From: an uncultured bacterium
GTDB taxonomy: Bacteria > Bacillota > Clostridia > Lachnospirales > Lachnospiraceae
DNA length: 5,635 nt
NCBI GenBank assembly: GCA_946543095.1
Contig: CAMNLO010000127.1
Span: 1 to 5,635, forward strand
Direction of reading: 5' to 3'
Part shown: piece after piece, positions 1 through 4,732 of the stretch
Numbering within the stretch: the first letter of the stretch is position 1
Layout of the letters: every line of letters begins with the position of its first letter
Position numbers and translations under genes: made by a program
Notes under the pieces: model-generated
The model's database searches: none
What the model saw: only the letters and a program-made list of their open reading frames with translations
Told to the model about the DNA's origin: nothing

Positions 1-71
1 ACCAGGATAAACACCAGCAATGAGAGCACTGCCACAAGAAGGGGCAGATTTGTTTTTGCCGAGCCGCTCAC
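1..71 (-). CDS. N-terminus of a membrane protein, possibly PilO-like (partial, runs off left edge)
   Basis: Only the first 23 codons are in the window. They read MSGSAKTNLPLLVAV followed by LSLLVFILV: a short polar N-terminus, then the beginning of a hydrophobic membrane helix. The GTG start (69-71) overlaps the TGA stop (68-70) of the PilM-PilN fusion gene in a GTGA arrangement, and a perfect AGGAGG lies six bases upstream (78-83), so the start is well supported despite the short visible length. In type IV pilus operons the order is pilM, pilN, pilO, and PilO has a short cytoplasmic end and one N-terminal membrane helix. The position and topology therefore fit PilO, but nothing in these 23 residues is diagnostic; another small pilus-assembly membrane protein or a pseudopilin would fit equally. 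That a gene starts here is likely; its identity is a guess from context. Confidence 0.6.
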   Translation of the reverse strand, partial: MSGSAKTNLPLLVAVLSLLVFIL

Positions 72-2086
72 AGGCTGCCTCCTTCCTCAATGGGCACGTA
101 GGGGAGAGACTCCGCTCCCTCCTCAGGCTCAGTATCCTCCAGCACAGGCCGAAGCTCCCCGGTTTCCTCTGTAGCACTCTCCTCTTCCCCAGAGCTTCCC
201 GTCCTGCCGCTCAGGATGCTGTAATCCATGGCCTCCAGGGGTTTATAGGTAATGGCTGCGGAAAAGGTGCAGGAGGCGGCCCCTGTCAACTCGTCGATAT
301 CCTCCGAGATCCCCGTGACGGTGATCTCCTGGATGCTGGAGAAGTTCCTCAGGGTCTCGATGAAATTTCCCGCCTCCTCCTTGGAAGAACAGGTAATGGA
401 GGCAGAGGCCGTCAGGCCGTCCGTAACAAAGGAAGACAGATAGGCCCTGGAAGGCATCTTCTGTTCCAGCTCCTCCACAAAGCTGACCAGCTCCTCGTTG
501 CGGCTTCTGGTCAGGTCGTAGATATGAGTGACCTCCCTGTAAAGGGCCTCCTGCTCCTGATATTCATGGTAAACGGTCAGGATGCCGATGAGATTGTCCC
601 GCTCGCCCTTCAGCTTCTCGTTCCGGTCCTTCAGAAGCGTTTCCCTTGCCAGGGAATAGCCTGCCATGCCCAGGGAAGAGGCGATCAGAAGCGCGGCTGC
701 AAGATACAGGGGGTTCACCCTGATCATCCCCGCAAGACCCTGCTGACGCCGCCTCTTAGTGCGCTCGTCCTCGATCATTAAGTCCACAGGCCCCATGGCG
801 GAGCCCAGCACCGAGAAGTAGCGGGCAGCGGATGCTCCCTGGTCCTCCGCAAAGCTGATGCCCGGGAGGGAGCCTACGGCATAGGTATCGCAGCCCGCGG
901 CGGAACCGATCAGGCTGTCAAGCCCAGTAAAGCCGGCTCCCAGACCCGTGATGTAGATCTTCGTGATCCTGGCTTCCGTATTGCGGGAATTGTAGTAGTC
1001 CACCACTCTGGCGATGCCGCTGCAGAGCATGTCCACGGAGTCCACATAGGGATTTCCGGAGCCGATGTCGTCATACATTCCCTCTTCCGAAGTCTCCTCT
1101 TTCTCCTCCCGGATAAAAAAATCGTTTTCGTAGAACAGAGGAACGGCCTCCTCATAGGAGGTCTCATAGCGCTCAGAGGCGAGATTTACCGCGTCCTCCA
1201 CCCCATAGGAGATGCTTCGCTGCAGGACGTCGCAGCCCTTTTTGAATATGGTCAGGAGGGACTGGGAGCTGTCGATCTTGGCCACCATACAGACCTCATT
1301 GCCGATCCTCCCGTAGAGAGGAGTCAGCACGGAGTGGCCCATGTAATCGATGCCCAGCACCTTTAAACCGGCGAAGACACAGGTCCTGTAATAGGTCTGA
1401 AGGATGTCGATGGGAGCTGCCAGAACCTGGAGTGCCAGGCTGGCTCCCCCATCGGCGTTCTCATCCTTTATATCGTATGAGATCCGGTATTTCTCAATAT
1501 CCACCGGAAAATAATCCGAGGCATTGGCCTCTACCAGGTTTAAGATCTTGTTTGGCTTGATCTTCGGGATCACCACATCTCTGACGGCGATCCTGGAGGA
1601 GCTGATGGAAAAGATCACGGACTTGGTCTTGATACGCTCTGTGATCAGCTTCTCCGAAAGGAATTTTCCGAGGACCTCAGGGTCCTTGATCAGGCCGTCC
1701 TCATAAATATCCTCCGGAGTGGGAAAGCTCAGACTGCGGTAAACAGTCATTCCTATCGGCGAATAGCCCTCGCTTCCCTTGCCCCCCTTGTTTTTTTCCT
1801 TGGGAGAGCCCTTGCCGCGTTTTTCCCTGGCCGCTTTCCTTTTCCTTGCCTTCTGCTCCTTTTTCGAGAGCTTTTTGAAATCCTCCTCCGGCATGGGTTC
1901 GGGAGGAGTTTCCTCTGTGGGAGGGGCCTGCATGGCTTCTCCGTTTTCCTGCTCCGTCTGCTCCGTCTGTTCCCCCTCTTCCTCTTTTTTCTCTGCTTCT
2001 CTCGGGGGGTAGGCCAGTCTCGGAACATAGTCCGTCTCCACGATGTAGGTGAAGGCCTCGTTGATCTCAATGCTTAAACATTTCAT
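68..2086 (-). CDS. pilM: PilM-PilN fusion-type pilus assembly platform protein
   Basis: The 672-residue protein is the probable inner-membrane platform component of a type IV pilus-like machine. The PilM part (actin-like fold) begins with SIEINEAFTYIVE (5-17). It resumes at 113 with a stretch including EDGLIKDPEVLGKFL (129-143), like the usual 'DGEIKDPEAL' of PilM. An SHS2-like region follows (about 140-250, with YFPVDIEKYRISYDI), then a second phosphate-loop region (268-284) and ITGLGAGFTGLDSLI (379-393). A charged linker (435-455) leads to one membrane helix (about 457-479), a short coiled coil (483-545), a PilN-like domain (about 546-616) and an acidic tail (623-672). PilM and PilN are normally separate; I recall a fused pilMN gene in Clostridioides difficile, so fusion has precedent. 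Unusual features are an inserted charged stretch (28-112) and degenerate nucleotide-binding motifs. The ATG is 20 bases from the preceding gene, with AAGGA eleven bases upstream. GspL of type II secretion is the main alternative. Confidence 0.75.
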   Translation of the reverse strand: MKCLSIEINEAFTYIVETDYVPRLAYPPREAEKKEEEGEQTEQTEQENGEAMQAPPTEETPPEPMPEEDFKKLSKKEQKARKRKAAREKRGKGSPKEKNKGGKGSEGYSPIGMTVYRSLSFPTPEDIYEDGLIKDPEVLGKFLSEKLITERIKTKSVIFSISSSRIAVRDVVIPKIKPNKILNLVEANASDYFPVDIEKYRISYDIKDENADGGASLALQVLAAPIDILQTYYRTCVFAGLKVLGIDYMGHSVLTPLYGRIGNEVCMVAKIDSSQSLLTIFKKGCDVLQRSISYGVEDAVNLASERYETSYEEAVPLFYENDFFIREEKEETSEEGMYDDIGSGNPYVDSVDMLCSGIARVVDYYNSRNTEARITKIYITGLGAGFTGLDSLIGSAAGCDTYAVGSLPGISFAEDQGASAARYFSVLGSAMGPVDLMIEDERTKRRRQQGLAGMIRVNPLYLAAALLIASSLGMAGYSLARETLLKDRNEKLKGERDNLIGILTVYHEYQEQEALYREVTHIYDLTRSRNEELVSFVEELEQKMPSRAYLSSFVTDGLTASASITCSSKEEAGNFIETLRNFSSIQEITVTGISEDIDELTGAASCTFSAAITYKPLEAMDYSILSGRTGSSGEEESATEETGELRPVLEDTEPEEGAESLPYVPIEEGGSL
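78..83 (-). promoter_or_regulatory. Ribosome binding site of the gene at the left edge
   Basis: The minus strand reads AGGAGG, then CAGCCT, then GTG. This is a full consensus Shine-Dalgarno at ideal spacing, inside the last codons of the PilM-PilN fusion gene. It decides the GTG start at 71 and implies translational coupling through the GTGA overlap. Confidence 0.7.
1751..2005 (-). other. Charged low-complexity insertion within the PilM domain
   Basis: Residues 28-112 of the PilM-PilN protein interrupt the PilM fold between its first strand (SIEINEAFTYIVE) and the strand that resumes at MTVYRSLSFPTPED. The first half is rich in Glu, Gln, Thr and Pro (30-69). The second half is strongly basic (71-103: KKLSKKEQKARKRKAAREKR and onward, then Gly/Lys). 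Canonical PilM proteins have only a short turn here. The stretch is probably disordered and cytoplasmic. The reading frame is open throughout, so it belongs to the gene. Confidence 0.65.
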
Positions 2087-2106
2087 GGTCTGCAGTGTCC
2101 TTTGTA

Positions 2107-3054
2107 TTATTCCTCCGGAATCTGCTCGGAGTTTAATATCTCGATCATTTCGCGGATCATTTCCTCATCCTTTAAACGGAACAGGAAATCCACCCGGCGG
2201 GAGGCTTCCATGTCCACCTCTCCGTTCTCATCCAGGATCGGATTGCTGTAGGAGCGTCCGCTGGTCACCGCCACAGCTCTTAAGGCCTCCAGCTCCTCCT
2301 CCGTTAAGAGGCCGTTGTCGTCGGAGAGGCAGTATTCCGCCACATTGTAGGCACGCTTCTGGGACAGCTCCAGATTATAGAGATAGGTGCCGTTGGTGTC
2401 TGTATTTCCCTCGATGGAGATCTCGGAAATATAGTCCCTGTATTTCTCCCCCAGAAGGATCTTGACATAACGGGGCAGGAATTCTCCCAGGAAGTCCTTG
2501 CCGGTGTCCTTCAGATCGTCACGGTTAAAGTTAAACAGGATGCTGGAATGGAAGGTGATGGCGCCGGTCTGCTCATCCACCTGGATCTCCAGGCCGGAAT
2601 TGTCAAACTCCTGCTTCAGATCCTGCACCAGCTCCTTTCTGACGCCGATGATCCGGTCCAGCTTCGCCTGCTGGGAAGCCATCAGATCCTCCAGCTCCGA
2701 CAGCAGGATGTGCTGCTCCCGTAACGCCTCCTCCTGGGTGGCCAGCTTTTCCTGCTGGGCAATGAGCTGCTCCTCCTGCATGGCCAGGGCCTTTTCCTGA
2801 TCGTCCAAAAGAAGCTTCTGGGAGGCTACGGTCTCCCGCTCCGTCTCCAGAGCGTCGGTCTGGACCATCAGCTCCTGCTCTTTGCCTAAGAGCTCCTGCT
2901 CCTTTAAGTCATACTGGATTTGGGAGCGCAGCATGGTCACGGCGATGATCAGCACAAAGACCAGCAAAAGCCCTGCCATCATATCGGAATAGGACAGCCA
3001 GTAGGTGGTCTCCTCGTCGTGGGTCCGGTTTTTGATCCTTGTATTCCTGAGCAT
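2107..3054 (-). CDS. MotB/ZorB-like stator protein with OmpA-type peptidoglycan-binding domain
   Basis: The 315-residue protein is the wall-anchoring partner of an ion-driven motor. After a short charged N-terminus comes YWLSYSDMMAGLLLVFVLII (18-37), a single membrane helix. Asp24 matches the proton-carrying Asp of MotB (Asp32 in E. coli), and the WLSYSDMMAGLL wording is typical of ZorB-like members. A long coiled coil spans about 44-145 and includes five regular heptads at 86-120. The OmpA-like domain (about 165-293) has the peptidoglycan-binding pair Asp219 (EGNTDTNG) and Arg234 (LSQKRA), 15 residues apart as in OmpA, and ends with EASRRVDFLFRL. It lies 18 bases after the MotA/ZorA-like gene; GGAAGG lies eleven bases before the ATG. 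It must pair with that protein, presumably as an A5B2 complex as known for MotAB and ZorAB. Generic annotation would be 'OmpA family protein'. The family is certain; ZorB rather than another MotB-like branch is likely. Confidence 0.88.
   Translation of the reverse strand: MLRNTRIKNRTHDEETTYWLSYSDMMAGLLLVFVLIIAVTMLRSQIQYDLKEQELLGKEQELMVQTDALETERETVASQKLLLDDQEKALAMQEEQLIAQQEKLATQEEALREQHILLSELEDLMASQQAKLDRIIGVRKELVQDLKQEFDNSGLEIQVDEQTGAITFHSSILFNFNRDDLKDTGKDFLGEFLPRYVKILLGEKYRDYISEISIEGNTDTNGTYLYNLELSQKRAYNVAEYCLSDDNGLLTEEELEALRAVAVTSGRSYSNPILDENGEVDMEASRRVDFLFRLKDEEMIREMIEILNSEQIPEE
2695..2799 (-). repeat. Five tandem heptads in the coiled coil of the MotB/ZorB-like protein
   Basis: Residues 86-120 divide into five seven-residue units with no gap: QEKALAM, QEEQLIA, QQEKLAT, QEEALRE, QHILLSE. 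Each begins with Gln and has Leu at its fifth position. This is an uninterrupted coiled-coil rod between the membrane helix and the wall-binding domain. The similarity is clearest at protein level and looser in the DNA. Confidence 0.6.
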
Positions 3055-3072
3055 TGATTATGAACCCTTCCG

Positions 3073-4461
3073 TTATTTCCGCCCGAAAATGGAGCCCTTG
3101 CGGCTTCCCTCGGCATCCAGTCTTTCCACCAGGGCCGCAAAATCGTTTACGGCATCCCCCGTCTCCTGAAGGGCCCGTTCCACGTTGCTGTAGGATTCCT
3201 GCAGTGTCGCGGGCACCTGCCTGGTCATCCCCACGATCTCCGCCACCATCTCCTTGAAGTGCTGATCGGAGCGGTTTAGGGCCTCCTGCAGAAGGGTCAG
3301 GGTCTTTTCCGCGTCCATGGGCATCCGCACCGTGGCCTCCTGGAGCTTCTGCATATACTCCTGAAGGGAACGGAAATATTCGTTGTATTTTTCCGCCTGT
3401 ATTGCAGTATTGTCCAGAAGCTGCTGCAGCTGCTCCGATCCCTTCTGCTGGAGGAGGAAGGTCTGGTCGATGGTGTAGGAAAGCTGAGAGAAGGAATTGT
3501 GCATGGACTTGTTCATCTCCGCGATAAAGGCATTGACAATGACTCCCAAAGCGTCCATCTGATCCTTCTTAGCCCCTTCCGCGAAATGGGCGATGGTCTC
3601 GTCGAATTTCGTAAACTGGGGCTCCATCAGCTCCGTCATGCTCTCGGAGAGGGAATGGGCAATGGTGGTGGTGAGGGCTTCGAGGCCCTCCGCCTGCTGC
3701 TGCTCAATGGCAAGGAGGGTGTTCACCACATCCGTGTCCGCATCCGGCAGCACGTATTTCTCATACACCGAAAGAAAATCCCGGATGGCGGCTTCCGCCT
3801 CCTCCAGCTTTCTTTTGTAGACGTAGTTAAAGGTGAGGGAAAACACCATGCCGTAGATGGAGGTGTGGAAGGCCACCTTGATACCGCTCATCAGGGGCGC
3901 GATGCTGTCCGTGATCTCCGAGGCGGATCCCACGGCAAAGCTCTGAAGGCCGAAGGAAAGGCCCACAAAGGTCCCCAGGATCCCGAGGCCCGTCAGAGCT
4001 CCCGCCACCTGGTTCAAAAGATTCCTGTGCATGATCTCGTCCGTAAGGGCCGGAGAGATGTATTCCTGAATGTCGCAGCGGTAATAGGCCTTTTTTCCCG
4101 CGGTGGTGCGGCGGATCTCCCGGAGGAAATCCCCGTAGCGCTGCTTTAGCAGCTTGTTTTCAAAGATCTCCTCTCCCTTCTGCCTGTACTGGTCCCAGAG
4201 ATACTGGGTGGCGGTCTGGGCGTCCTTGCGGATCCGCGCCGTAACGCTCTCCAGATCGAAGATCATGCTGTTCGTGGGGAAAAAGCTGCCGATCTCGCAG
4301 TTTAAAAATATGATGCCCACCAGGACAAACATAACGGCGTTGATGATGATGTTTTCGATGCCGCCCCCCTGCGCCACGGAGATGTTCAGGAAAATGCAGA
4401 CGATGAGCATGGCCACAAACACCAGCGTCAAAAGCCATTCATACCATTTACGTTCACTCAT
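3073..4461 (-). CDS. MotA/TolQ/ExbB-family proton channel, ZorA-like with long cytoplasmic tail
   Basis: The 462-residue protein is the ion-channel subunit of a stator-type motor. Four membrane helices are visible: about 8-29, 36-55, 152-176 and 192-215. A cytoplasmic domain (about 63-148) lies between helices 2 and 3, the MotA/ZorA topology. Helix 3 carries GLGILGTFVGLSFGL (158-172), the conserved core of the MotA/TolQ/ExbB family in the form seen in ZorA. Helix 4 has KVAFHTSIYGMVFSL (195-209), matching the conserved 'A..TS..GM..S' face of ZorA/ExbB channels. Residues 216-462 form a long, mostly helical cytoplasmic tail with no flagellar function visible, ending in basic RKGSIFGRK. Classical MotA is near 290 residues and lacks this tail; ZorA proteins have one. 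It is the first gene of the minus-strand unit, with AAAGGA nine bases before the ATG. Flagellar MotA is unlikely because of the tail and because no flagellar gene is adjacent. Confidence 0.87.
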   Translation of the reverse strand: MSERKWYEWLLTLVFVAMLIVCIFLNISVAQGGGIENIIINAVMFVLVGIIFLNCEIGSFFPTNSMIFDLESVTARIRKDAQTATQYLWDQYRQKGEEIFENKLLKQRYGDFLREIRRTTAGKKAYYRCDIQEYISPALTDEIMHRNLLNQVAGALTGLGILGTFVGLSFGLQSFAVGSASEITDSIAPLMSGIKVAFHTSIYGMVFSLTFNYVYKRKLEEAEAAIRDFLSVYEKYVLPDADTDVVNTLLAIEQQQAEGLEALTTTIAHSLSESMTELMEPQFTKFDETIAHFAEGAKKDQMDALGVIVNAFIAEMNKSMHNSFSQLSYTIDQTFLLQQKGSEQLQQLLDNTAIQAEKYNEYFRSLQEYMQKLQEATVRMPMDAEKTLTLLQEALNRSDQHFKEMVAEIVGMTRQVPATLQESYSNVERALQETGDAVNDFAALVERLDAEGSRKGSIFGRK

Positions 4462-4530
4462 TTGCGGGATTCCTTTCTGAAAAAAATGCCCTGTCCCGAC
4501 AGTCCTCTTCCGAACCGGAACACTTCGGTG

Positions 4531-4560
4531 TTGATTGCCCCGATACGGATATGCTATGCT
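4531..4560 (+). promoter_or_regulatory. Possible promoter for aroC (distal)
   Basis: A -35-like TTGATT (4531-4536) is followed after 18 bases by a -10-like TATGCT (4555-4560). The -10 is preceded by TGC, an extended -10 element. Both boxes match the sigma-A consensus at four of six positions. Transcription would start near 4567 and give aroC a leader of about 165 bases. This is a by-eye match in non-coding DNA, so it is only moderately supported. Confidence 0.35.
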
Positions 4561-4633
4561 TTAAGCGGTATGACACCCGGTTACAAACAGTGCCCACATC
4601 TGTGTTTCACTTTGTCCGCCACAGGATTCCCGT

Positions 4634-4662
4634 TTGAAACCGAAGCACATTTAATTTATCTA
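4634..4662 (+). promoter_or_regulatory. Possible promoter for aroC (proximal, weak)
   Basis: TTGAAA (4634-4639) matches five of six positions of a -35 box. The box 17 bases on is TATCTA (4657-4662), only three of six. It would give a short leader of about 64 bases that includes the hairpin at 4690-4710. It is weaker than the distal candidate at the -10. Confidence 0.22.
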
Positions 4663-4690
4663 TTTTACCACATTTTTCAAAGAAAGAAAA
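4662..4690 (-). promoter_or_regulatory. Possible promoter for the stator/pilus operon
   Basis: The minus strand carries TGGTAAAAT (4670 to 4662): an extended -10 TGn followed by TAAAAT, which matches the sigma-A -10 at five of six positions. The -35 position 17 bases upstream reads TTTTCT (4690 to 4685), a poor match, but extended -10 promoters often tolerate this. A start near 4655 would leave a leader of about 190 bases before the ATG at 4461. It overlaps the weak proximal aroC candidate on the other strand, so the two directions could compete. Confidence 0.35.
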
Positions 4691-4710
4691 CCTGCGTTAC
4701 CCTCGCAGGT
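4681..4710 (-). terminator. Terminator-like hairpin upstream of aroC, oriented leftwards
   Basis: ACCTGCG (4690-4696) pairs perfectly with CGCAGGT (4704-4710) around a seven-base loop. On the minus strand the stem runs straight into a T-rich tract, TTTCTTTCT with more Ts beyond, as in an intrinsic terminator. No minus-strand gene ends here, so it would stop antisense transcription leaving aroC before it enters the stator operon. On the plus strand it would instead be a hairpin in the aroC leader, ten bases before the ribosome site. A second GCAGG at 4718-4722 could compete for the left arm of the stem. Confidence 0.4.
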
Positions 4711-4720
4711 CCTCATAGCA

Positions 4721-4728
4721 GGAAGGAG
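4721..4728 (+). promoter_or_regulatory. Ribosome binding site of aroC
   Basis: GGAAGGAG followed by CAAC and ATG gives a strong Shine-Dalgarno at short spacing. It supports the ATG at 4733 as the start, which also gives the usual short N-terminus before the conserved FGESHG motif. Confidence 0.65.
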
Positions 4729-4732
4729 CAAC

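Larger units (their letters stand above)
4462..4732. other. Divergent intergenic region between the stator/pilus operon and aroC
   Basis: These 271 bases separate two divergent genes and contain no convincing ORF. They are more AT-rich in the part near aroC (about 4648-4690) than the flanking genes. They hold possible promoters in both directions, a GC-rich hairpin close to aroC, and two weak hairpins close to the stator gene. The weak ones are ACCGGA/TTCGGT at 4514-4529 and CTGT/ACAG at 4491-4502. The latter is followed on the minus-strand transcript by seven Ts at 4480-4486, a weak attenuator-like arrangement. No known riboswitch or T-box pattern was recognised. Confidence 0.6.

Noticed and set aside
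20..781. Plus-strand open frame of 253 codons
   Set aside because: It lies antisense to the well-supported PilM-PilN gene, has no ribosome site of note, and its translation is low-complexity Gly/Leu/Arg-rich, typical of a shadow frame in GC-rich DNA.
3499..4149. Plus-strand open frame of 216 codons
   Set aside because: It is antisense to the ZorA-like gene, with a His/Gly/Arg-rich translation that resembles no family. It is a shadow of the real gene.
2107..4461. A Zorya anti-phage defence system
   Set aside because: The two stator genes look like ZorA and ZorB, but no ZorC, ZorD, ZorE or ZorF/ZorG-like gene is in the window. Both sides are accounted for by PilM-PilN and aroC. A defence role cannot be claimed from the pair alone.
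2107..4461. Flagellar motA and motB
   Set aside because: The A protein has a tail of about 250 residues not found in flagellar MotA, the B protein has a longer coiled coil, and no flagellar or chemotaxis gene is adjacent.
4491..4502. CTGT/ACAG hairpin followed by seven Ts on the operon transcript as an attenuator
   Set aside because: The stem has only four pairs and five bases separate it from the T run, too weak for a confident terminator call.
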